DNA of 64,000 bases from Lutibacter citreus (GCF_003260195.1 NZ_QEIH01000002.1:62001-126000); one strand, 5' to 3'. Positions 53,819 to 62,595 are shown, counted from the first letter of the stretch. Notes: generated by a model from the sequence alone, not told the origin. Numbers and translations: made by a program.

Positions 53819-54128
53819 AAACTTACACAGTTTATTAGATACTGCTAGAAATTGCTTTTTTTTTAGAGCCAGTGGATTTTCAATAGAATAAGTATTAATC
53901 AATTCTTGATTAATTAAACTGTAAAAATTAGCTGTTTATAATTTTATTTTTCTCATCCCAATTGTATAATTTATAATACAATTATAATTCCAATCACAAC
54001 TAGTATAATTTCTCAACTACATAAAACATATATTTCCAAAAATTGTTTTAGTTAGCATTTTTTCGCGAATTATTCTATAGAATTTTATTATTTGTTAATA
54101 GCTGGTTGTAATAATTACGATATGTTTT
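53819..54128. other. Gene-free AT-rich stretch
   Basis: About 310 bases between the sigma operon terminator and the EthD gene. A 7-bp inverted repeat (ATTGTAT/ATACAAT, around 53959-53980) is the only structure. No open frame, promoter box or RNA gene was seen. Confidence 0.5.
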
Positions 54129-54437
54129 TTAACTTGATTTTCCAATTAAGATTGTTGGTGCGCCTCCCGTTGAAATCCTATTTGCATCTGCTGCAACTTC
54201 TTGCATTCCTTCTGAAGACATTGCTCCATTTAATGCTTCTAGCGAATCAAATGGCATTGTAAACATCTGATAAAAAGGAGGATTACCTTCTGGTCCTTGT
54301 AAAAATTTAGTTACTATATAAGGTTTTACCTCATTAGGTATTCCTGTTTTCTCATGAAATAACTTAATGTGAGCAGAATACTCCGATTCAAATTTTTCTA
54401 CGTCTATTGGTTGTGGATAAAGAACTATTAAATTCAT
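54129..54437 (-). CDS. EthD family protein
   Basis: A 102-residue ferredoxin-like (dimeric alpha-beta barrel) protein. MNLIVLYPQPIDVEKFESEYSAHIKLFHE, a middle PPFYQMFTMPFDSLEAL strand and ADANRISTGGAPTILIGK end are typical for EthD proteins, first found in ethyl tert-butyl ether degradation and now known to be widespread with unclear roles. Length normal. Its upstream region resembles that of the RidA-like gene at 63409. Confidence 0.88.
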   Translation of the reverse strand: MNLIVLYPQPIDVEKFESEYSAHIKLFHEKTGIPNEVKPYIVTKFLQGPEGNPPFYQMFTMPFDSLEALNGAMSSEGMQEVAADANRISTGGAPTILIGKSS

Positions 54438-54541
54438 AATTGTTAAGTTTTATTTTATACCTACTCTAATCGGTTTTCGGCTCCCCCATTTTTAACTAAA
54501 TAGTTGTTTTATTTAATGAAGCCGAACAGGATTAATGTAAC

Positions 54542-54712
54542 CTAAAAGGGTAATCGAAAAACATCACTTTCAAGATACAATAAACTTAGCGCGAGTGATA
54601 AGTTTATTGTATCACTAAAACCAACGTTAAATAAAGCTGTTGTAACTAAAATTGAGATTGCAATTGAACAACGTGAAGCCATTTCATAACTCTCACGAGG
54701 TTCTAAATACAT
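54542..54712 (-). CDS. Possible small membrane-type peptide gene (56 residues)
   Basis: ATG at 54712 and TAG at 54542-54544. The peptide starts MYLEPRESYEM and has a hydrophobic stretch (IAISILVTTALFNVGF, residues 17-32) and a second one around 35-47. A GGAGG stands six bases before the ATG, which is unusual in this genome. The 15-bp inverted repeat lies inside the frame. The frame is open upstream to a TAA near 54755, so it could also be the end of a lost gene. No homologue recognised. Confidence 0.3.
   Translation of the reverse strand: MYLEPRESYEMASRCSIAISILVTTALFNVGFSDTINLSLALSLLYLESDVFRLPF
54574..54613. repeat. Perfect 15-bp inverted repeat with 10-base loop
   Basis: GATACAATAAACTTA at 54574-54588, loop GCGCGAGTGA, TAAGTTTATTGTATC at 54599-54613. 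No T run follows on either strand, so it is not a standard terminator. It lies behind the 857-residue protein gene. Confidence 0.85.
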
Positions 54713-54778
54713 CTCTTGCCTCCAAAAAGCATAAACCGAAAAAAGAGTTAATTTTCTTTTTTAGAATAGTTTAAAGGC

Positions 54779-57352
54779 TTACTCAAACTTCCACATAGCA
54801 CTCCACGAATTTGGTTGAATTGGACCTATTTCTAGTTTGCCATATTCAATATGTATAACCTTTTCGGGATACCAATTATTTTGAAGTCTTCCATAGCCAC
54901 TATGAGTTGGAATTAATTTCCATAAGGCACTTGCCCAATTAGGTTTAATAGAAACAACTTCAAGTGTACTACCCGAAAAATTTAAGTAAAGTTCAGGATT
55001 CTCCAAGCTTTGTATTCGGAACCAACCGTTAGCAGCAGGAATCATCTTCCATTGGTCTGCGTTACCGGTAACTGATTTTACCCCCTTTATAGCCTTTTTA
55101 CCTTGGCTTTGGATGTACATATCTTTTTTCCAATAGTTTCTAATTCGTTTGTAATCTCCTTTCTTAACTGTATATAAAAACCCCTGATTGCCGCCAACAA
55201 CACCAATGTTTGCTCCTTTTTTAAATTGTTGTATATCCTTTTGAATAGGCACAGCAAATCTTCCATCTGCCATTCTTAAATAAGCAAATGCTTGAAAACC
55301 ACTACTCCAAGCATCATTAAGCTCATTTTCTGTTGCTAATGTCCAACCATGAAATTGTGCTTTACTTTTGGCCTGTGCCAAAGTAAGACCATCCTCGGAA
55401 TAATGATGCATATCAGGGATAAGGTACCTAGCATCCAAAGTGGACATTATTTGATTTTTAAGCGCAGCCTGTTTAGCATCTTTCCTCACTATATAATTAG
55501 CAGCAGCAGTTTCCAAACGACGTTGTTCGGCTTTATCCGCAACATCCGCAGGAATCAAATAAGTGAAGTCCTTAGCATCTACAACCAACATCTTGAATAA
55601 GAATGAAAAATTTTCAATCTTCTCAGCATCTTTCATAGCCATCCAATCTTGTTGACGGTCTTTTATATAGCTATCCTTTTTTAGGTTATCTTCAAAAATA
55701 GCTATTTCTATTGCTTTACCACCTGTAGGCATAAAACCGACCATAAACACCCCAACTCCAGCTGCTATTGGGCCAATAGCGTTTACAAGAGCCGGTCCAA
55801 TAGCATTAGATCCGAGTGCAGAACTGTTAACCCCTACACTTGTAATTGTAGTAACACTTTTTTCTACTAATTGCCCACCAATATTATGAACCACTGCATT
55901 GGTAATTGGACCAGACAAACTCCTTGCTATTTCAGCTGAAAGTTGGAGCGCTTGAAGTGCAAATCCGCTAAATAATAGGGTTCCTCCAATAGCAGCTCCC
56001 GTTCCAGCTCTTATGCCTATACTTTCAGCAATATTAAGTGCTTTAGCTTCTGCAGATAAGTTTTTGGAAAAGTAATTAGGAACACTCAATAGCAATTTTA
56101 CACCTTGATCATTTTGGAAAGATTGCGCTGCCACTGGCATTACAAAATCCATTACCACTAAATTTTGTTCAAACGTAAAATACATAGGACTGCCATTCAT
56201 TCCATTCTCTTTAAAATCATTAACTGACTTACCTGGTAATGGAACGGCAGATTTTATAAAAATGGACGACATAGTAACCCGATCATAAGATTGAGCCGTT
56301 CCTAAGTCATTTTGATCTATTAATGTTGGACCAGCATTTAGGTTTAACCCTGGTATAAAAGGCTCATCTCTTAACTGAGCTGAGTTTCTTCTTGAATAAT
56401 ACTTCCACGCTACTAAACTTTTTCTACTCGCGCTTGCAATGTGATAACTTACATATTCAGAAAACTGTTGTCGTAATGCAGGATTGGATCCTGTGCGCAG
56501 CATTTTCAGATACTCAGGCACAAAAAAACCAACAAACTCATATCTAGCAATCTCACAATCAGTACAATTTTCATCCTTACTAAGGATTAGACTTTTTAAA
56601 TATTCAAATAAATGGATACTATTATCACGATAGCTATTAGGAAACTTTTCAACAATGTATCGACTTAGCGCTCTGTTTAAAATAGGTTGGTAATTAGCAT
56701 CATCCCATTTGTCTTGCATAATATTACCAATACCATTTGCATACTTTTTTTCATATTCACGATATTTAGCAGCATCACTATCTTTATAAGGTATCCCATT
56801 TAATTTAAAGAACTCTCTAGCATAAAACCCTCCTTCTGAATTGTTTATAGCTATTGGATTACCTGCATTTCCCGATAATTTGATTGTATTATTAGATGGA
56901 GACGCAGCTACAACCGCTGGAGGCCTTTTTACAATTGGCGTTCCAGGTTTAATAGTGTAAAAGAAGCCTTGGTTACCTCCATTCACACCAATATTTACAC
57001 CCTTTTTAAATGTGCCCATATCGCTTTGAACCGGAACTGACATTTGACCATCTGCCAACATTCCATAAGCAAAATGGCCATAGTTTAACCTGTTATAAGC
57101 AGCAGATAATTCATCTGCCGTGGCCAATGTCCAACCACTATAAGAAGCAACCGTTTTGGCTTGTTCTAAAGACAAATTGTTTTCATTATGAAATTTCACT
57201 TCATAGAGGCAGCCTCCATTAACACCATTCACCTTACCATCAGTACAGTTGGTCCTTATGCTAACATCTCCCGTTATAATAATCTTTTTTTGGGAGTATA
57301 ATTGGTTTACAATAAAAAATAAAAGAATGGAGAATAAGATTCGATTCATCAT
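54779..57352 (-). CDS. Large secreted multidomain protein with two Link-module-like domains and a beta-trefoil-like C-terminus
   Basis: An 857-residue protein with a type I signal peptide (NQLYSQ, cut near 20). Residues about 48-135 and 650-730 form two copies of one domain: GWTLAT..EL, a (M/R)ADG motif, VP(V/I)Q.D and a closing G.NIGV.GGNQGF.YT.K. This layout resembles the eukaryotic Link (hyaluronan-binding) module without its cysteines. Between them are a mostly helical part and a Gly/Ala-rich hydrophobic core at about 440-545 that could insert into membranes. Residues about 735-857 show repeated W-K-(M/L)-I-P and W-(S/A)-(A)-(L/M)-W-K motifs as in ricin-type lectin folds. No T9SS sorting domain is visible. 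Function unknown; a secreted glycan-binding or toxin-like role is a guess. Confidence 0.75.
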   Translation of the reverse strand: MMNRILFSILLFFIVNQLYSQKKIIITGDVSIRTNCTDGKVNGVNGGCLYEVKFHNENNLSLEQAKTVASYSGWTLATADELSAAYNRLNYGHFAYGMLADGQMSVPVQSDMGTFKKGVNIGVNGGNQGFFYTIKPGTPIVKRPPAVVAASPSNNTIKLSGNAGNPIAINNSEGGFYAREFFKLNGIPYKDSDAAKYREYEKKYANGIGNIMQDKWDDANYQPILNRALSRYIVEKFPNSYRDNSIHLFEYLKSLILSKDENCTDCEIARYEFVGFFVPEYLKMLRTGSNPALRQQFSEYVSYHIASASRKSLVAWKYYSRRNSAQLRDEPFIPGLNLNAGPTLIDQNDLGTAQSYDRVTMSSIFIKSAVPLPGKSVNDFKENGMNGSPMYFTFEQNLVVMDFVMPVAAQSFQNDQGVKLLLSVPNYFSKNLSAEAKALNIAESIGIRAGTGAAIGGTLLFSGFALQALQLSAEIARSLSGPITNAVVHNIGGQLVEKSVTTITSVGVNSSALGSNAIGPALVNAIGPIAAGVGVFMVGFMPTGGKAIEIAIFEDNLKKDSYIKDRQQDWMAMKDAEKIENFSFLFKMLVVDAKDFTYLIPADVADKAEQRRLETAAANYIVRKDAKQAALKNQIMSTLDARYLIPDMHHYSEDGLTLAQAKSKAQFHGWTLATENELNDAWSSGFQAFAYLRMADGRFAVPIQKDIQQFKKGANIGVVGGNQGFLYTVKKGDYKRIRNYWKKDMYIQSQGKKAIKGVKSVTGNADQWKMIPAANGWFRIQSLENPELYLNFSGSTLEVVSIKPNWASALWKLIPTHSGYGRLQNNWYPEKVIHIEYGKLEIGPIQPNSWSAMWKFE

Positions 57353-58056
57353 TAGTTGGATTTTTAGTTAAAATAGAATTTTGTTTCACTTTATTCACAA
57401 GCAATATGTTGCTTGCTATATTAATAGTTAGAATTACAAAGACATTCTTTAATCTGAAGAAATATTTTACTGATTTTGTAAAACATCATTCTGATTTATC
57501 ATGTCTGAGAAAGTCAACTTTAATTTATCTTGAAACTTATCTTGCTTCAAACTCCTATTATAAGTAGTAATTATAATGTTTATCGGTTCTATTTACCTTA
57601 TAAACCAAGAGTCATTATTAAATTAATTTATGTTCAAAATTTCAAATAAGTATTTAATTACACTAAACGCGATTAAACAAGAAAATTAAAAGTAAAGACA
57701 TAGATATTCTGGAGGAAATTTTTTTCTTTTCATCAGTCATTTTTTTGGTTAGTAATACACAATTTAAAAAATTTAATTAATAAAAACAAATTTAACACAC
57801 TGAAATAGTTTGCATTACATTTAAAAAACAACTTAAATTAAAAATAATTGAAATTTATTATCCAACTGAAAAACCAATAATATACTTACAGTAAACAGGT
57901 GAGTTTTATTGACTTTTTAAGCCTAAAAGTTGAAATTAAAAAGTAGCTAATTCCGTTAAAATATCCACGTTTAATAGTTAAACGCAAATAACTTATTAGA
58001 GTTTAATTATGTCTTAAAATAACGTAACTTTATATAACAATTTATTTTTCATAAAA
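57353..58056. other. Long gene-free region upstream of the 857-residue protein gene
   Basis: About 700 bases, very AT-rich, without an open frame longer than a few dozen codons on either strand, TAnnTTTG box or RNA gene that I could recognise. A small AAGCAA/TTGCTT hairpin lies near 57400. It may hold the regulatory region of the large secreted protein and the LapA-like gene, or be the remains of lost genes. Confidence 0.55.
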
Positions 58057-58260
58057 ATGAAAACAAAAACAATTATAGCTATACTATTTATTTCATTAAT
58101 AATTATTTTCTCCTTACAAAATGCAGAAATAACTGATGTTAAATTTTTATTCTGGAAAATAAGTATCTCTAGAGTATTGGTGATTTTAGGTAGTTTTGTA
58201 ATTGGAATTTTAGTTGGTATATTAGTGTCAATCAAAAAGAAATTTACTAAACCTATTTAA
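58057..58260 (+). CDS. LapA-like (DUF1049) small membrane protein
   Basis: A 67-residue protein with two transmembrane helices (about 5-20 and 37-58) separated by QNAEITDVKFLFWKISIS, the LapA/DUF1049 signature, and a lysine-rich cytoplasmic end. The LapA family (YciS in E. coli) is linked to lipopolysaccharide assembly. The next gene begins 11 bases later and could be cotranscribed. Confidence 0.83.
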   Translation: MKTKTIIAILFISLIIIFSLQNAEITDVKFLFWKISISRVLVILGSFVIGILVGILVSIKKKFTKPI

Positions 58261-58271
58261 TATTTACTATA

Positions 58272-58715
58272 ATGGCAAAATTAACTTCTATAAAGCTAGG
58301 TGAGCTACCTGAATCTATTGTTGTTGGAAACGATTCAACTGAAGTTTCAATAGAGGCAATAATTGATTTTCATAAAATAGATTTACAATTAGAAATGGAA
58401 TACATATTATTTCTTTTTGTATACGATGTAAATGGTAAAATTGATATTCCTGTTATTATTGGAAATTGGGACCAAAGTAGTATTTATGGAATTTCAGATG
58501 ATCGCCACGATCATTTAATGGGCACTATAAAGCTACCTATAAAAGCAATTGAAAGTAACGTTATTTTGAACACGTCTATAAAATTAAATTTAGGAAGGAT
58601 CTTAGATGGAGATTCATATTTTTCTAAAAAACTAGAAGTATTTGGCACTTTAATTCCTGCTATAGGAAGAGCTTCTAATTGGTCTCAGCCTAAAGAGATA
58701 GGTATTCTATTTTAG
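58272..58715 (+). CDS. Hypothetical beta-rich protein
   Basis: A 147-residue soluble protein, no signal peptide, made mostly of predicted strands (TSIKLGELPESIVVG, EYILFLFVYDVNG, VILNTSIKLNLG), suggestive of a beta-sandwich. It has an Asp/His cluster, SDDRHDHLMG, at about residues 76-85. The family was not recognised. It probably belongs to a two-gene unit with the LapA-like gene. Confidence 0.65.
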   Translation: MAKLTSIKLGELPESIVVGNDSTEVSIEAIIDFHKIDLQLEMEYILFLFVYDVNGKIDIPVIIGNWDQSSIYGISDDRHDHLMGTIKLPIKAIESNVILNTSIKLNLGRILDGDSYFSKKLEVFGTLIPAIGRASNWSQPKEIGILF

Positions 58716-58848
58716 ATTATTTTGTATATGCCTGCTACCAAATATCTTAAATCTGTATGTTTTCTGGATGTGTTAGCATTTTCAATTCTTCACTTTAGCT
58801 AAAGACAGGTTAAAGTAAAATTTCTCATATTTATTGTAAATCAAAATT

Positions 58849-58887
58849 ATTCTTTTACATCTTATATTACTTCAGATGTAAAAGAAT
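58849..58887. repeat. Perfect 14-bp inverted repeat between convergent genes
   Basis: ATTCTTTTACATCT at 58849-58862, 11-base loop, AGATGTAAAAGAAT at 58874-58887, between the hypothetical gene (+) and the OmpA-like gene (-). It lacks a T run but its place fits a 3' end hairpin for both. Confidence 0.8.
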
Positions 58888-58898
58888 ACTAATATATA

Positions 58899-59990
58899 TT
58901 AAAGAGTTTTAGTAATTTCTATTTCAACTCTACGTGCTTTTGATTCATTTTTCTCAGTATAATCAACGCCAAAAGATTCACTTTTAATAGCACTACCCTC
59001 CACACCTTTTATAACTAAATAATTAAGTACTGCTTGTGATCTTTTTGTTGATAAAGCTTTATTATAACTCGTATTTCCAGAATTACTTGCAAAACCTTTA
59101 ATAGAAAAATTAAGTTTATCATTAACTCCATAAACATTTGAAAACATCTCATCAAGAATGGTTTTATTTATTTCATTTAAACTGAATTCATTATTAAAAA
59201 AATACAATTTTAAAGTACTAATATCTTTAACCTTTTCAATTTTTCTTGGCACCGATATGTTTTTCATTACTAATTGATTTTTTAATGAATCAATTAGTAA
59301 TTGCTGGTCTTTTATCTGGTTACTTTTTACAGTTAACAACTTCATATTTAAAGAATCTAGGGTTTTAGAACCATCATTTTCTTTTAAAACATACACTGTA
59401 TCAGTTTTTGAAATAGTTTTTTCAAGAAACACTGGTGCCGGATGAATAACGGTTCTTACATCTTTAGTTTCACCAGAAAGAATAGAGTTTTTCACCTGAT
59501 TTTCAAGAACTTTTGAAACCAAATATTTTAATTCAGCAACTTCTTGCTGAAGCCTGTTTAACTCTAAAGTTTTATTTTCATTTTCATAATTAGTGCTTTT
59601 TTCTTTATTAGAATACTCATTAACAGCTTTAGATAGCACAGATTCTTTAGGTGAGTTTATATTGTCTTCAACATTAACATCCTTATTAGAGTCCAAAGCT
59701 GTAACAACTATTGGAACTAATTCTTTTGAACTTAATGTCGATTTTTTTTGTAATGAAAGTAATTCAGTTAATTGATTTATTCTTTGGTTTAACGAATCTA
59801 ACTCTCTTTTTGTTGAGTTATTAATAGTTAAACTATTGGTGTTTTTGTATTTTTTTAAAGTATTTGAAAGCGAAATTAATTCTGCTTCAGAAATAACTAT
59901 GTTACTTTTTTGCGTTTTAATTTGCGCAAAATTATGTGTACTTAATAGTACTAAAAACAACCCTAAAATTACTTTGTATGATTTTTTCAT
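58899..59990 (-). CDS. OmpA-family protein with coiled-coil stalk
   Basis: A 363-residue exported protein (signal THNFAQ, cut near 23). Residues about 30-250 are heptad-rich coiled coil with interruptions (LDSLNQRINQLTELLSLQ, LNRLQQEVAELKYLVSKVLENQ, KDQQLLIDSLKNQL); residues about 260-363 are an OmpA peptidoglycan-binding domain (FSIKGFASNSGNTSYNKALSTKRSQAVLNYL, ARRVEIEITK). It is divergent from the barrel-type protein gene at 60139, and their coiled coils share RINQLTELL- and RINVLEKLI-like segments, so the two may interact at the cell surface. Confidence 0.85.
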   Translation of the reverse strand: MKKSYKVILGLFLVLLSTHNFAQIKTQKSNIVISEAELISLSNTLKKYKNTNSLTINNSTKRELDSLNQRINQLTELLSLQKKSTLSSKELVPIVVTALDSNKDVNVEDNINSPKESVLSKAVNEYSNKEKSTNYENENKTLELNRLQQEVAELKYLVSKVLENQVKNSILSGETKDVRTVIHPAPVFLEKTISKTDTVYVLKENDGSKTLDSLNMKLLTVKSNQIKDQQLLIDSLKNQLVMKNISVPRKIEKVKDISTLKLYFFNNEFSLNEINKTILDEMFSNVYGVNDKLNFSIKGFASNSGNTSYNKALSTKRSQAVLNYLVIKGVEGSAIKSESFGVDYTEKNESKARRVEIEITKTL

Positions 59991-60050
59991 TTAACGAATA
60001 TTTTTTTACAAATGTATGCACAATTTACCTAAATTAGACATAAAAAATAA

Positions 60051-60083
60051 TTGATAATCGTATAAAAAAATAAGTTACTTTTG
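60051..60083 (+). promoter_or_regulatory. Promoter of the 769-residue barrel protein gene
   Basis: -7 box TACTTTTG at 60076-60083 with TTG at 60051-60053, 22 bases upstream; the ATG is at 60139, giving a leader of about 50 bases. Confidence 0.6.
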
Positions 60084-60138
60084 TCTCCAATTTTTTAAAA
60101 ATGAGTTACATAACAACAATTTAAAGAAATCAATATAA

Positions 60139-62448
60139 ATGAAAAAAATAATATTAGTAATCGTATTCTTTTTGATAATTACTTCAAAACTTACAGCGCA
60201 AGTAAAAGATATTAGTTTTACTTTTTCACCTGCTGCAGAATATACTTGGTGGGATAATCAAGCAGCATTTAAAGATGGTACTTTAGTTGGTGGAAAACTA
60301 GGATTTGGATTTGGTGAATATATAGAACTTCGTGGAGTTTATTTACGTTCATTAGATTTACAAACAGATTTTTCAAACTTTGGACTAACTAGTTTTGATA
60401 AAACCTTGTTTAACTCGCAAGATGCAACTCTTACCCGTTGGGGAGGCGAGTTTAAAGCTAATATTGGAACAAAAAGGTTAAAACCGTATTTTACAATTGG
60501 AACGGGAGTTCAAAATATTGAAGTAAATTCAGAAAAATTTGATCAAGTTTATGGTAGTTTAGGTGTTGGATTTAAAGTTAATTTGGTAAAAAGAATAGTA
60601 TTATCAGTTGAAGCAAAAAACACAACTTATAACTTTAATGCAGCTTCTGCTTTATTAACAAATAATGATAAAGCTACGTTTAATGTAAATGATGCAAATA
60701 CAACCAAAGAACGTACAAGTAACTGGGGATTAATGGGATCTCTTCAGATTTATTTAGGAGGAAGAAAACCAGGAACACTTACCGAATTGGATGAAGCATA
60801 TTTAAAAAAGTTTAAAGGTGGTTTTAAAGGAATGCAATTGGTTATTGAACCAAGTATTGCACATATTTCATTTGATGATAATTCATTATTTAAAGACACT
60901 TATATGTTAGGTGGCTATGCTGGTTTTGATTTTAATGAATATATAGGAATAAGAGGTTTTTACTTTAAAGCAACGGAAAACGATGAGATTTCAACAAATT
61001 TTGATGAATTATCTATGTATGGAGTTGAATTTAGAGCAAGATTAAATGATGGAAACGGAGTAACTCCTTACTTAATTTTAGGTGGAGGATATTTAAACTC
61101 GTCTGATTTATATATTGGCAAAGGAAATTTAAATGTTGATAGCGGAGAATTTGCCACAGGTGGTTTAGGCTTAAATATACCTTTAGGTAGAAGAGTACTT
61201 ATTTCTGGTGGGCTGCGAGCTATGATTACTTCTGGTGAAGATATTGACAATATTTCTGCACCAAATGATATTAAAACACATTTAATGTACAATGCTGGGG
61301 TTAAATTTACTATGGGAAGAAAATCTAAAGCGCCTTCAACCGTTTATGATGAAAAAGTTGCAAAAGAATTAAGTGTTCAGCAAGAAAATAATACTGAAAA
61401 AATTAATGCACTTAAAAATGAATATCAATCTAAAATAACAACCTTAGAAGGTGAAATTCAAAAAGCCTACCAAGCTAAAGATGTAAATAAAGCATTAGAG
61501 CTATTGGAAGATAAAAAAGAAGCTCAAGAAGCTTTAAAAGAAGTTGAAAAAATTTCAAAAATAGAAAATGAAAAAGCTATTGCACCACAAAATGGAACAA
61601 TTATACAAATGACTCCTTTAGAGTTTGAATCGTTAATTGATAGAATTTTAAAAGGAGTAAATGGAGCTACTTCTGAAGATAATGAATTTATAAATGGTTC
61701 TGAGAAGTCAAAATCGGTAAATCATCAATTAGATAGTATTAACTCACGAATAAATGTTTTGGAAAAATTGATTTTAGAAAAAAACGAAATTCAAAAAGAA
61801 AGTTTAATTGAAAATTCTAAAGTTATAGACTCTTCTAAAACAGTAAAAAAAGAGCAAAAAGAAAAAAAATCTTTAAAAACTCTTATAAAAACAGAACAGA
61901 AAGATACAACTACAAAAGAAGATAAAAAAGCTGCTAAAAAAATAGCAAAAAATATTGAATCTATTGAGAAAGACAATATAAAATTGGACAAAGTTAATAC
62001 AGAAACTAAAATAACTGATGCTATTACGGTTGACAATTCTGATAAATTAATTTCAGAACGATTTTTATCGTATAAAAATTCTTCAATTCAAGGTGGCTAT
62101 GAATTTAGCAATTCTGGATATGCGGTTATTGGAGCAAAAGCTTATTTTACAATGGGCAATTCTTCATTTGAGTTTGTACCAGAAATATTTGCAGGATTTG
62201 ACGATAATATTGTATTTGGAGCTGCTGGAAACATAATTTACCCATTTTTAAAAGAAAATATAAAAATACAACCTTACGTAGGAGTTGGAGCAGGAGCATT
62301 ATCAAATAGTGACAATACTAAAGGGTTTTACAATGCAATATTAGGTGCTTATTTACCTTTTATTTCAGAAAAATTATTTATTGATTACACTATGAGAAAC
62401 ACGTTTGATTTAAATCAAATTTCAATTGGGTATCAACTACCGTTTTAG
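60139..62448 (+). CDS. Outer-membrane-type protein: two barrel-like domains, coiled coil, third barrel-like domain
   Basis: A 769-residue exported protein (signal SKLTAQ, cut near 21). Two repeated domains (about 22-215 and 225-400) share the plan ...LFKD(T)..(V/M)(G/L)GG..GF.F(G/N)EYI..RG(V/F)Y(L/F) and end in PLGRR-type strands, as in porin-like barrels. A charged coiled coil of about 240 residues (405-640, KNEYQSKITTLEGEIQKAYQ, RINVLEKLILEKNEIQKES) follows, and a third beta part (about 655-769, GYEFSNSGYAVIGAKAYFTMG to ISIGYQLPF) ends with an aromatic residue as barrels do. Divergent from the OmpA-like gene. Confidence 0.78.
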   Translation: MKKIILVIVFFLIITSKLTAQVKDISFTFSPAAEYTWWDNQAAFKDGTLVGGKLGFGFGEYIELRGVYLRSLDLQTDFSNFGLTSFDKTLFNSQDATLTRWGGEFKANIGTKRLKPYFTIGTGVQNIEVNSEKFDQVYGSLGVGFKVNLVKRIVLSVEAKNTTYNFNAASALLTNNDKATFNVNDANTTKERTSNWGLMGSLQIYLGGRKPGTLTELDEAYLKKFKGGFKGMQLVIEPSIAHISFDDNSLFKDTYMLGGYAGFDFNEYIGIRGFYFKATENDEISTNFDELSMYGVEFRARLNDGNGVTPYLILGGGYLNSSDLYIGKGNLNVDSGEFATGGLGLNIPLGRRVLISGGLRAMITSGEDIDNISAPNDIKTHLMYNAGVKFTMGRKSKAPSTVYDEKVAKELSVQQENNTEKINALKNEYQSKITTLEGEIQKAYQAKDVNKALELLEDKKEAQEALKEVEKISKIENEKAIAPQNGTIIQMTPLEFESLIDRILKGVNGATSEDNEFINGSEKSKSVNHQLDSINSRINVLEKLILEKNEIQKESLIENSKVIDSSKTVKKEQKEKKSLKTLIKTEQKDTTTKEDKKAAKKIAKNIESIEKDNIKLDKVNTETKITDAITVDNSDKLISERFLSYKNSSIQGGYEFSNSGYAVIGAKAYFTMGNSSFEFVPEIFAGFDDNIVFGAAGNIIYPFLKENIKIQPYVGVGAGALSNSDNTKGFYNAILGAYLPFISEKLFIDYTMRNTFDLNQISIGYQLPF

Positions 62449-62488
62449 TCTCATTTTATAGGCATAGCTTGTACAAATAAAAAAAACA

Positions 62489-62538
62489 ATTGTCCCATAG
62501 TCTAATTTATAATTCCTTTAAATATGGCTAGGGACAAT
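62489..62538. repeat. 8-bp inverted repeat after the barrel protein gene
   Basis: ATTGTCCC (62489-62496) and GGGACAAT (62531-62538) with a 34-base spacer, about 40 bases after the stop. No T run. It may be part of a longer stem. Confidence 0.4.
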
Positions 62539-62595
62539 CTTTAAGAATTAAAGTTTATTGTTTATATATTCACTTAAAGATAAGTATCCATATTA

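Larger units (their letters stand above)
54438..54778. other. Intergenic region with strong hairpin
   Basis: About 340 bases between the EthD gene and the 857-residue protein gene. It has the EthD upstream element (54462-54490), a TCGGCT...AGCCGA long-loop repeat, a perfect 15-bp inverted repeat at 54574-54613 and a possible 56-codon gene on the minus strand, listed separately. Its base composition is less AT-rich than most gaps in the window. Confidence 0.5.

Noticed and set aside
54462..54530. TCGGCT...AGCCGA as a riboswitch or terminator
   Set aside because: Six-base stem with a loop of more than 35 bases and no T run; too weak to call.
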